18,437 nt of DNA, taken from NCBI GenBank assembly GCA_023441145.1, contig JAEZQN010000197.1, positions 1 to 18,437 of the forward strand. The letters are read 5' to 3'. The notes below the pieces were generated by a model, which saw only the letters and a program-made list of their open reading frames with translations, had not been told where the DNA came from and searched no databases. A program made the position numbers and the translations under genes. This stretch comes from Bacillota bacterium (GTDB lineage Bacteria > Bacillota > Clostridia > Lachnospirales > Lachnospiraceae). Below, piece after piece: positions 8,790 through 15,036 of the stretch (positions are counted from its first letter, which is position 1; the number at the start of each line of letters is the position of its first letter).

Positions 8790-8867
8790 GTTGTCATACT
8801 CAATTGACATCTATACACATTTTATGTATATTTACAATTATCAGGATGAGTTCTTTTATAATTTCTG

Positions 8868-8975
8868 TTACCTAAGAATTGCTGCTGCTATCGTTCCAAC
8901 TAGCATAGTAACCACTAAAACGATAATAATGATACTAGAAATAATTCTTCTTGATTTTTTACTATTCATATTCAT
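8868..8975 (-). CDS. 35-residue single-pass membrane micro-protein
   Basis: A short reading frame starts with ATG at 8973-8975, has a near-ideal GAGGTGA (8981-8987) 5 bases upstream, and stops at 8868. The product has a basic head (MNMNSKKSRR), a hydrophobic helix rich in Ile/Val (about 11-26), and a GTIAAAILR end. The layout resembles very small anchor proteins of Firmicutes (Prli42 and DUF4044 types), but I cannot show homology. It lies 138 bases upstream of the VanW-family gene on the same strand and is divergent from the gene at 9045. Ribosome site, charge pattern and clean helix make a real gene likely; the function is unknown. Confidence 0.6.
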   Translation of the reverse strand: MNMNSKKSRRIISSIIIIVLVVTMLVGTIAAAILR

Positions 8976-9044
8976 AATATTCACCTCATTTATTCATAAT
9001 CTATGACAGATTTGATAATAATTTTCAAGAAAGGTTGTGAACCT

Positions 9045-9692
9045 ATGCCATTTATATTAGGTCTTTTTTTATTATTTATTATATGGTTTCAATACCAAAA
9101 GCGCAAATCCTCCAAGGTTGAGCAAGACGAAAGAGCGAGTTTTATAAAACGTGAGAGCGAAGCGAATTTAACAAGGAAACAGGATATCTCTAGTTTAGAT
9201 TACGTTATCTTACCCACTACTGGTCTCCCTTTAAAAAATAGTCGGGATAAAACCTTAAACCAGTATATTAAGACTTATCTCACCTACATAGACAAAAAAA
9301 TTATTAACTTGTCTCATTATTCTAACACAGAATTAAAGGAACAATTTGGCCTACCAAATCTGGCCACTCTTAGTCAGTATGATGAGAACTTCTATTCTCT
9401 TACTAAGTTATTAAATGACTGGGGGCTACACTTACTTGAGGTAAATAAGCTTAATGAAGCTACCCAGGTCCTAGAACTAGCTATAACTATCAAAACAGAA
9501 ATCACTCAATCCTATGTTAATTTAGCAACTGTTTACGCTAAACAACAACACCCTGAAAAAATCGCCTTTGTTAAAAATAGTTACTCTTCTTTAACAGAGG
9601 CCCCTTCTGAAAAGCTCTTAGCAGAGCTAGACAAAATAGCCTTTCAGACCCTTGTAGAAGCTAATACAGAAATAGATAGTATGCCTTTTTAA
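9045..9692 (+). CDS. Membrane-anchored protein with TPR-like C-terminus, function unknown
   Basis: I do not recognise this 215-residue family. It has an N-terminal membrane helix (about 2-15) followed by QKRK, a charged linker, and a helical domain. The region around 134-175 (LNEATQVLELAITIKTEI, then YVNLATVYAKQ) looks like one or two tetratricopeptide units. I prefer the ATG at 9045, which puts the helix at the N-terminus and has AAGAAAGG upstream; an in-frame ATG at 9003 has no ribosome site. The stop codon overlaps that of the convergent exonuclease gene. The anchored helical-repeat layout suggests protein-protein contacts at the cytoplasmic membrane face. Confidence 0.75.
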   Translation: MPFILGLFLLFIIWFQYQKRKSSKVEQDERASFIKRESEANLTRKQDISSLDYVILPTTGLPLKNSRDKTLNQYIKTYLTYIDKKIINLSHYSNTELKEQFGLPNLATLSQYDENFYSLTKLLNDWGLHLLEVNKLNEATQVLELAITIKTEITQSYVNLATVYAKQQHPEKIAFVKNSYSSLTEAPSEKLLAELDKIAFQTLVEANTEIDSMPF

Positions 9693-10420
9693 CGCATTCT
9701 TCCATACTTTAAGATAATTTGATCAATAGCCTTTGACGCTTGGCTCTTGGTCATTTTTTCTATTTCTATTGCCTTGTTTATTTTATGATATTTTAACAAA
9801 TCATTCAAGTACAATTTTTGCCTAGGGGTGATAGGCTCCTGTTTCTTTATTTTAACATAACAAGAAACTGGTTCGGTATATTTCATTAGCTCCTGCTTTT
9901 TTTCCTTAGGAAGGGCAAGTAGCCTATTACACATTGCAAAATACAATTCCATAGTGACATGTGCATCCTCATAGGCTCGATGTGCTGATTTATTAATTAA
10001 GCCATATGCCTCACACATACTGGCTAAACTACGGCTCACAAGCTCAGGATGAAGGTTTTTAGCTATGGAAAGGGTATCAATTACCTTGTTTTCTATAGTA
10101 TAGCCACTATTCCCTAGGTGATACTTTAAAAAGCTGTAATCAAATCGAATATTATGCCCCAAAAGAGGGTCTTCTCCAATAAAGTCATAAATAAGGCTGC
10201 TTTGTTCTTGAAAATCTTTCTGATTGAACAGCATTAAGTCTGTAATACCAGTAAGCTCTACTATTCTCTCAGGCAAACTAACCTGGGGATTAATCAGGAT
10301 AGAGAGTGTATCTGTCACCTTCCCCTCTCTCACCCGTAAGGCTCCTACCTCAATAATCTGGTGTTCTAGAGGGTTTAGTCCTGTAGTTTCAATATCTATA
10401 GCCACAAAGGTATCTATCAT
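9689..10420 (-). CDS. DEDDh 3'-5' exonuclease (DnaQ/PolC epsilon type) with an extra C-terminal domain
   Basis: A 243-residue nuclease-fold protein. Exo I is DIETTG (Asp9, Glu11), Exo II is GHNIRFDYSFL (Asp94), and Exo III is HRAYED (His147, Asp152), so all DEDDh catalytic residues are present. The last 45 or so residues (RQKLYLNDLLKYH, then MTKSQASKAID) form a small helical unit resembling the DUF3072 pattern and are not part of the exonuclease fold. The ATG at 10418-10420 has AAGGAG upstream and overlaps the nth stop as ATGA; an in-frame upstream start would run into nth and is rejected. Coupling to nth suggests a role in DNA repair or processing. Confidence 0.88.
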   Translation of the reverse strand: MIDTFVAIDIETTGLNPLEHQIIEVGALRVREGKVTDTLSILINPQVSLPERIVELTGITDLMLFNQKDFQEQSSLIYDFIGEDPLLGHNIRFDYSFLKYHLGNSGYTIENKVIDTLSIAKNLHPELVSRSLASMCEAYGLINKSAHRAYEDAHVTMELYFAMCNRLLALPKEKKQELMKYTEPVSCYVKIKKQEPITPRQKLYLNDLLKYHKINKAIEIEKMTKSQASKAIDQIILKYGRMR

Positions 10421-11088
10421 ACTTTCTTTCTCCTTAGTCTCTGCCGGTAATCCTTGCAGAGTTCCTTTAAAAAGCACTGCTCGCACTGTGGGGATCTAGC
10501 AGTACAGATTCCTCTTCCATGGGTAATAATCTGAATATTATATAAAATCCAATGGTCCCTTGGAAGTACCTCCATTAGCTCAAACTCGATTTTCTCAGGA
10601 TCATCCTGTTTCGTAAAACCAAGCTTCTTAGAAATTCGTTTTACATGAGTATCTACCACTATACTTGGCTCATGATAAATATTTCCCCTGATGACATTGG
10701 CTGTTTTTCGACCTACTCCAGCTAACTCTGTCAGCTTCTCTATTTCCCTTGGTACCTCTCCATGATACTCCTCTAAAAGCTTCTTTGTACATAGAATAAT
10801 ATTTTTTGCTTTGTTCTTATAAAATCCTGTAGAATGAATATCCCTCTCTAATTCGGCAAGGTCTGCATTGGCAAAGGCTTCTACGGTTGGATACTTCGCA
10901 AACAAATCCTTCGTAACCATGTTAACCCTCTCATCGGTGCACTGAGCACTAAGTATGGTGGCAATTAATAGCTGCCAAGGGGTCTCATGGTTAAGGTAGC
11001 ATTTGTATTCTCTTGTGTATTTCTCATCCAGCAAATCAAGAATTGCCTGAATTCTCTCTCTTTCTTCTTTTCTAATTCTTCTAGCCAT
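10417..11088 (-). CDS. nth: Endonuclease III, DNA glycosylase/AP lyase
   Basis: A base-excision-repair enzyme that removes oxidised pyrimidines and cuts abasic sites. The 223 residues show the helix-hairpin-helix LAGVGRKTANVI with catalytic Lys128, the second catalytic residue Asp146 in VVDTHV, and the [4Fe-4S] loop with Cys195, 202, 205 and 211 in the canonical C-x6-C-x2-C-x5-C spacing. Nothing is missing. AGGAGG lies 6 bases upstream and overlaps the stop codon of the radical SAM gene. The gene overlaps the exonuclease by 4 bases, so the three are tightly coupled. Confidence 0.97.
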   Translation of the reverse strand: MARRIRKEERERIQAILDLLDEKYTREYKCYLNHETPWQLLIATILSAQCTDERVNMVTKDLFAKYPTVEAFANADLAELERDIHSTGFYKNKAKNIILCTKKLLEEYHGEVPREIEKLTELAGVGRKTANVIRGNIYHEPSIVVDTHVKRISKKLGFTKQDDPEKIEFELMEVLPRDHWILYNIQIITHGRGICTARSPQCEQCFLKELCKDYRQRLRRKKV

Positions 11089-11097
11089 CGAATCCTC

Positions 11098-12852
11098 CTA
11101 TGGTACTAGTACATAAGTTACTGCATCATGGTTAAGCGGTTTTCTATTTTGGTAGTCAAAGAACACGATTCTATCCTCATAAACTGCCTGTCCTTTACTA
11201 ACAGTAGCCTCTATATCAATGGTAAATCTCTCTACCTGATAGTTTCGAAGCTCCTTACGTATCGGTTGAGAGCTCTTAAGGAGCCATTCTAGGTCTTTAT
11301 CTCCTTGTTCAGCTCTTGAAACTATGGTTTCAAGCATTTTCTTATACTCTTCTTCTTTTAAAACTGCAAAATCTGGCCTAGATTTCATCTTCTCTCTAAG
11401 ATAACAGTCATAGGTAAGAATCTCTCTAAAGGCAGCCTCCTGCTCTTTGCTTGGCTTTACCGTCTCTATAAAGAACTCTAACAAATGATAGTAACGCTGA
11501 ATCCTAGAATGATTTCTATCTAATAACTTATTTTCTTTATAGTAGGTTGCCAGATTCTCATAAAGAGTAAAGGCTCCCTTAAAGAAGTGTTCTAAATAAG
11601 AAACAGCATAGGTAAACTGTCCACTGTTATAGTATACCTCCACCATGTCTTCTACAATCTTAAGCTGTAGCACCTCATCAAAGGATAGCCAGTCAGTAGC
11701 TAGTACCTCATACGGCGCCTGATCCCTATATAGAATATGATACTTCTCACAACACTCTTCCATATAAGACCCCTTTAAAACCTTCAGAAAGCCCACCTGA
11801 AGCTGATCTGGCTTCATGGCATAAACTTCATTAAAGGAGTTACGAAAGCTCTCATAATCTTCATAAGGAAGTCCAATTATCAAATCTAGATGCTGGTGGA
11901 CATTACGCCCTTCTCTAACCTTTGTGACAGCAGTCTTAAGGGTATTCATATCCATCCTTCTTCGAATCGCCTGTAAAGTCTTTGGATTGGTAGATTGGAC
12001 ACCAATTTCTAGCTGTACCAAACCAGGGCGAAGAGTATTAAGTAAGGCAACTTCCTGCTCTCTTAAGATATCTGCTGATACCTCAAAATGAAAATTAGTC
12101 ACTCCATTATCATGGTCTTTAAGGTACTGCCAAATAAACATGGTATGCTCTGGATTTACATTAAAGGTCCGATCTACGAGCTTGACTTGAGGTACCCTTT
12201 GATCTAGAAAAAACTGCAGTTCCCTTTCTACTAACTCCTTCGACCTTAGTCTTACCTTACGGTCAACTGAGGATAGGCAGTAACTACAAGAGTATGGACA
12301 ACCTCTACTAGTCTCATAATATACAATCTTATTAGCAAAGTCCTCCATCTCCTCATAAGGAAATGGAACCTGACTCAAATCCATAATCTCTCTTGGAGGG
12401 TTTACCACTATGGTATTCTCCTGTTGATAAACAAGACCTTTGATGTCAGAAAGACTTTTTTCTTGCTCATGATAAAATTCTAATAGTTCCAAAAAGGTTT
12501 GTTCCCCTTCTCCTACCATAACACCTGTAAAGCATGGATTCTTTTCTAAAAACGCCTTGGCATCATAGGATACTTCCGGTCCACCTACCCAAAACTTCGT
12601 ATTCGGTAGGACTTTATGAAGTTCCTTTGCCACCTGACAAACCATCTCAACGTTCCAGATATAACAGGAAAATGCCAGTATGTCTGGTTTCTCTTCATAT
12701 AAGCCTCCAATAATGGAATCTATCTGATTATTTATTGTATACTCCTTAATATGAATCTGACTCTTATATGGCTTAGCATAGGCTTTAAGACAGTAAACTG
12801 CCAGATTGGAGTGTATATATTTTGCATTGATTGCAGCTAATACGATCTTCAT
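11098..12852 (-). CDS. Radical SAM protein with B12-binding-like domain and DUF4080-like tail
   Basis: A 584-residue protein. An N-terminal Rossmann-like cobalamin-binding-type domain (1-130, with VGGPEVS at 89-95) lacks the DxHxxG cobalt-ligand motif. The radical SAM barrel (about 175-400) has the [4Fe-4S]-binding C-x3-C-x2-C in RGCPYSCSYC (Cys185, 189, 192). The remaining C-terminus resembles DUF4080 by position and composition. The family is common in anaerobes and its reaction is unknown. GAAGGGA precedes the ATG. It is the first gene of the unit with nth and the exonuclease; its stop codon sits inside the nth ribosome site. Confidence 0.9.
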   Translation of the reverse strand: MKIVLAAINAKYIHSNLAVYCLKAYAKPYKSQIHIKEYTINNQIDSIIGGLYEEKPDILAFSCYIWNVEMVCQVAKELHKVLPNTKFWVGGPEVSYDAKAFLEKNPCFTGVMVGEGEQTFLELLEFYHEQEKSLSDIKGLVYQQENTIVVNPPREIMDLSQVPFPYEEMEDFANKIVYYETSRGCPYSCSYCLSSVDRKVRLRSKELVERELQFFLDQRVPQVKLVDRTFNVNPEHTMFIWQYLKDHDNGVTNFHFEVSADILREQEVALLNTLRPGLVQLEIGVQSTNPKTLQAIRRRMDMNTLKTAVTKVREGRNVHQHLDLIIGLPYEDYESFRNSFNEVYAMKPDQLQVGFLKVLKGSYMEECCEKYHILYRDQAPYEVLATDWLSFDEVLQLKIVEDMVEVYYNSGQFTYAVSYLEHFFKGAFTLYENLATYYKENKLLDRNHSRIQRYYHLLEFFIETVKPSKEQEAAFREILTYDCYLREKMKSRPDFAVLKEEEYKKMLETIVSRAEQGDKDLEWLLKSSQPIRKELRNYQVERFTIDIEATVSKGQAVYEDRIVFFDYQNRKPLNHDAVTYVLVP

Positions 12853-12903
12853 GTATCTATTCCCTTCTACAACTACACTACTTAGCTAGTTAACATGTTG
12901 ATT

Positions 12904-12932
12904 ATTATATCACTTTCCTCCTAAGTTGTCAG
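12904..12932 (-). promoter_or_regulatory. Promoter of the radical SAM / nth / exonuclease unit
   Basis: On the minus strand CTGACA (12927-12932) and TATAAT (12904-12909) are separated by exactly 17 bases. They lie about 50 bases upstream of the radical SAM start codon. Confidence 0.75.
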
Positions 12933-12977
12933 TTACTTGCTTATAAATTACCTCTGCCAGTTCATGGACTGTAAAAA

Positions 12978-13132
12978 AGAGTTTTGCTTGCAAAACTCTG
13001 CGCCTGCGCCTGTGCCCCGTCGCGTAAGTGGCATTTCCCATACCAACCCAGTGCAATTACCCGCTTTCCGTCTTTTGGAAAGCTTTTTTGATTCATAGGA
13101 TATTACGAAGTAATTTCCTATGAATCAAAAAA
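12978..13132 (+). repeat. Structured repeat, copy A (four hairpins, about 155 bp)
   Basis: Four hairpins in a row. H1 (12978-12999) has a 9-bp stem with CTTG loop. H2 (13019-13032) has a 5-bp stem with GTAA loop and two wobble pairs. H3 (13063-13083) has a 7-bp stem with loop GTCTTTT and is followed by T6. H4 (13084-13132) has a perfect 17-bp stem, a T/T mismatch and an inner 5-bp stem with GAA loop. Single-strand parts shared with copy B include CGCCTGTGCCCC and CAGTGC(A/G)ATTACC. A 6-bp tandem duplication (GCGCCT, 13000-13011) is the only length difference from B. Its right end adjoins the tRNA terminator. Homology with B stops at the outer hairpins, so these appear to be the real borders. 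Orientation is given for the strand carrying the CTTG and GTAA loops. Confidence 0.85.
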
Positions 13133-13162
13133 ACCCTCTGTCAGTAATCCACTAACAGAGGG
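13127..13162 (-). terminator. Intrinsic terminator of the tRNA unit
   Basis: On the minus strand CCCTCTGT (13155-13162) pairs with ACAGAGGG (13134-13141), with an inner 3-bp AGT/ACT extension, and seven T follow (13127-13133). It lies 10 bases after tRNA-Gly. The T-run is also the terminal A-run of repeat copy A read on the plus strand. Confidence 0.9.
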
Positions 13163-13172
13163 CATAAAAAGA

Positions 13173-13243
13173 AGCGGGTGATGGGAATCGAACCCACGTA
13201 TCTAGCTTGGAAGGCTAGTGTTCTACCATTGAACTACACCCGC
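13173..13243 (-). tRNA. tRNA-Gly (anticodon TCC)
   Basis: On the minus strand a 71-base cloverleaf starts GCGGGTG and ends CACCCGC plus discriminator T. It has a 5-bp anticodon stem (CTAGC/GCTAG) around CTTCCAA, giving anticodon TCC, and a T arm with GGGTTCGATTCCC. The 3' CCA is not encoded. It is the second tRNA of the pair and has its own promoter. Confidence 0.97.
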
Positions 13244-13255
13244 GTGATGTTGTAT

Positions 13256-13284
13256 ATTCTACTATACGATTTTTATAAAGTCAA
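13256..13284 (-). promoter_or_regulatory. Second promoter, between the two tRNA genes
   Basis: On the minus strand TTGACT (13279-13284) and TAGAAT (13256-13261) are separated by exactly 17 bases. The site lies in the 69-base gap directly upstream of tRNA-Gly, so that gene can be made without tRNA-Phe. Confidence 0.7.
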
Positions 13285-13312
13285 GTACCAATTGTATCCA
13301 TATAATGTTCAG

Positions 13313-13385
<73 letters not shown>

Positions 13386-13415
13386 ATGTGATACCTTGTC
13401 CAAGACACATGTCAT

Positions 13416-13444
13416 ATTGTATCCATTTTCACCTGCTATGTCAA
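13416..13444 (-). promoter_or_regulatory. Promoter of the tRNA-Phe / tRNA-Gly unit
   Basis: On the minus strand a perfect TTGACA (13439-13444) and TACAAT (13416-13421) are separated by 17 bases, about 30 bases upstream of tRNA-Phe. The 77 bases between this promoter and repeat copy B (13445-13521) hold nothing I can identify. Confidence 0.88.
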
Positions 13445-13521
13445 GTCAAAACTACTACATTTTTATGGTGCATTATACACAAACTTATCTTGTAAATTTT
13501 CTTCAAAATATGTATAAGCAA

Positions 13522-13670
13522 AGGGTTTCGCTTGCGAAACTCTCCGCCTGTGCCCCGTCGCGTAAGCGACATTATCTATACTGCCACAGTGCGATTACCA
13601 GCTTTCTGTCTTTTAGAAAGCTTTTTTATTGCATAGGATATTGCGGAGTAATTTCCTATGCAATAAAAAA
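13522..13670 (+). repeat. Structured repeat, copy B (four hairpins, 149 bp)
   Basis: Same orientation and hairpin order as copy A: H1 13522-13543 (CTTG loop), H2 13557-13570 (perfect 5-bp stem, GTAA loop), H3 13601-13621 (loop GTCTTTT, then T6), H4 13622-13670 (perfect 17-bp outer stem, T/T mismatch, inner stem with one wobble, GGA loop). Hand alignment gives about 25 differences over 149 bases (roughly 83% identity). About 14 of these fall in stems, and all of those keep pairing. Its right end adjoins the terminator of the HPr-like gene. No open reading frame is conserved between the copies. Confidence 0.85.
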
Positions 13671-13699
13671 GGATGTCTCCCTGAATTGGTAAACATCCT
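13665..13699 (-). terminator. Intrinsic terminator of the HPr-like gene
   Basis: On the minus strand AGGATGT (13693-13699) pairs with ACATCCT (13670-13676). After a wobble pair and one mismatch, a CC/GG extension closes on loop AATTCA, and a T-run follows (13665-13669, plus the T inside the stem). It lies 13 bases after the stop codon. The T-run is the terminal A-run of repeat copy B. Confidence 0.82.
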
Positions 13700-13712
13700 A
13701 ATATGGTTTTTT

Positions 13713-13949
13713 CTATGCAATTTCATCCACAACAAATTCGGAAATATCTTGAAGAGCTTCAGTATCCCCTCCTACAAAAACCAACTTCTTTGGCTTTGTC
13801 AAATCCATTGTCATTATTCCCATTAAGGACTTGGCATCAATAATATAGCTACCCTCTACCATATCAAAATTACCCTTGTGTTGATTTAATATACTAACGA
13901 ATCGATTTACTTTTTCTACTGAGTTAATGTTTACATATACTTCTTTCAT
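13713..13949 (-). CDS. HPr-like protein lacking the phosphocarrier histidine
   Basis: A 78-residue protein of the PTS HPr fold. The second half is clear: DAKSLMGIM (39-46) matches the HPr regulatory-serine helix (Ser41 here, Ser46 in HPr), followed by strand, GGDTEAL and a C-terminal helix. The first half lacks the GLHARPA active-site motif; the equivalent stretch reads INSVEKV, with no His. It therefore cannot carry phosphate from enzyme I in the usual way. Bacillus Crh is a known precedent: an HPr paralogue that lost the active His but keeps the serine. I chose the ATG at 13947-13949 because AAGGAG lies just upstream; an in-frame start 39 bases further up has no ribosome site. A regulatory role is inference. 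Confidence 0.82.
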   Translation of the reverse strand: MKEVYVNINSVEKVNRFVSILNQHKGNFDMVEGSYIIDAKSLMGIMTMDLTKPKKLVFVGGDTEALQDISEFVVDEIA

Positions 13950-14025
13950 ACTAGTCTCCTTACTCAAGAGTGTTCTATCGTGTAACAAATAATATGTACC
14001 CTAATTGCAATCGGAATATGCCTAC

Positions 14026-14054
14026 ATTATCTACAGATTTGTATAATTTGTCAA
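14026..14054 (-). promoter_or_regulatory. Promoter of the HPr-like gene
   Basis: On the minus strand a perfect TTGACA (14049-14054) and GATAAT (14026-14031) are separated by 17 bases. The implied leader is about 70 bases. It contains the small palindrome ATTGCAAT but no clear riboswitch or attenuator. Confidence 0.82.
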
Positions 14055-14105
14055 CAACTTTATTCACTTAATAAACTAATTTTTTTATTTTTTCTCTAAA
14101 ATCCA

Positions 14106-14891
14106 CTAATTGATACCTTTCATAACTATACCCTGATTTAAGTGTATGTACTCCATATCCTGCAGGTATATCTTTAAATCTCCACGTTCAATATTAGTGA
14201 TAAAGTCTTTATTACCAAGAGCCGCCTGCCTCTTCATATAGTCAATAAGACAGGTGAGCCTATGCAATAGTAGGGGAATGAACTGCTCTCTCTGCTCTTT
14301 ACTTGCCCCATAAGCATCAAGAAATACTTTCATTCTTCGAATCTGTTCCTTAAGAGGACCTCTATATTCTGGATTAGTAGGACTCATAAATGGCACAAAA
14401 CGATATATGCCATAGACCACATCCCACATAGCAGGCCCAGGGTGTAGGGTATCAAAATCTATGATACCCTTTGGAAATCCTTCTTCCACAGTTACATTAT
14501 AGGGTGCAAAGTCTCCGTGGCACATAACCTCGATCGGCTCTACAGCCGAAAGCATCCAAGGCTCTTTTCCAGTTAATCTAGAAATATACTCTTTGCTATG
14601 GGAATGATAGTCTGACAATAGCTTTGCTACTGATTGTAAAAATTCATCGGTGTATAGGCTTATAGGAAGTCCTTCATGAAAGATTTGGCCTTGAACGAAA
14701 CTTAGTACCTCCTGTCCCTCTTCAGTCCTTCCATAGGGTACAGGAACATAGTCTACCCCTCTTCCCCTTAGAAAACGTAGAAAATTCTGAACCTCCTCGG
14801 TCCACGGATTAGCTGGTCTTACAACCCTGTCTCCCTGTAGAAATATTGCTCCCTCTCTTCCTCCAGAAAGTGTATTTCTATCCTTTTCCAT
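14106..14891 (-). CDS. APH-fold small-molecule kinase, substrate unknown
   Basis: A 261-residue member of the aminoglycoside-phosphotransferase/choline-kinase fold. The catalytic loop is CHGDFAPYNV (His125, Asp127, Asn132) and the metal-binding Asp is in GIIDFDTLHPGP (Asp145), followed by WDVVYGIYR. The N-terminal lobe is short (FLQGDRVVRP), as in divergent family members. Such proteins phosphorylate many kinds of small molecules; antibiotic resistance cannot be claimed from sequence alone. GGGGAGG lies 7 bases before the ATG. No hairpin terminator is evident downstream. Confidence 0.85.
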   Translation of the reverse strand: MEKDRNTLSGGREGAIFLQGDRVVRPANPWTEEVQNFLRFLRGRGVDYVPVPYGRTEEGQEVLSFVQGQIFHEGLPISLYTDEFLQSVAKLLSDYHSHSKEYISRLTGKEPWMLSAVEPIEVMCHGDFAPYNVTVEEGFPKGIIDFDTLHPGPAMWDVVYGIYRFVPFMSPTNPEYRGPLKEQIRRMKVFLDAYGASKEQREQFIPLLLHRLTCLIDYMKRQAALGNKDFITNIERGDLKIYLQDMEYIHLNQGIVMKGIN

Positions 14892-14977
14892 TATACTGCC
14901 TCCCCTAGTTACATAGGTCCATTCAATAGCCCTACAATCTCCTTAGGTCTTGAACTCCTCTGTTAAGTCACCGATTT

Positions 14978-15005
14978 ATTATATTCTTCATGATATATAA
15001 TACAA
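14978..15005 (-). promoter_or_regulatory. Candidate promoter for the APH-fold kinase gene
   Basis: On the minus strand TTGTAT (15000-15005) and a perfect TATAAT (14978-14983) are separated by 16 bases. This gives a leader of about 80 bases and suggests the kinase gene is transcribed apart from the acylation operon upstream. Confidence 0.55.
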
Positions 15006-15036
15006 ATGTCAAAACAAGAACTGTAAAATGGTTTTA

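Noticed and set aside
13084..13132. H4 of the repeat as a bidirectional terminator
   Set aside because: The run order is T-stem-A, the reverse of the A-stem-T order of a bidirectional terminator; the RNA would end in A on both strands.
13396..13692. 98-codon plus-strand open frame across repeat copy B
   Set aside because: Copy A read in the same frame stops after KLF, and differences between copies change many residues while preserving base pairing. Structure, not protein, is conserved.
13629..13826. 65-codon plus-strand open frame
   Set aside because: It overlaps the repeat, the terminator and the antisense of the HPr-like gene, and has no ribosome site or recognisable domain.
14106..14891. 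Aminoglycoside-resistance gene
   Set aside because: Only the general APH kinase fold is visible; there is no close resemblance to a named resistance enzyme and no mobile context.
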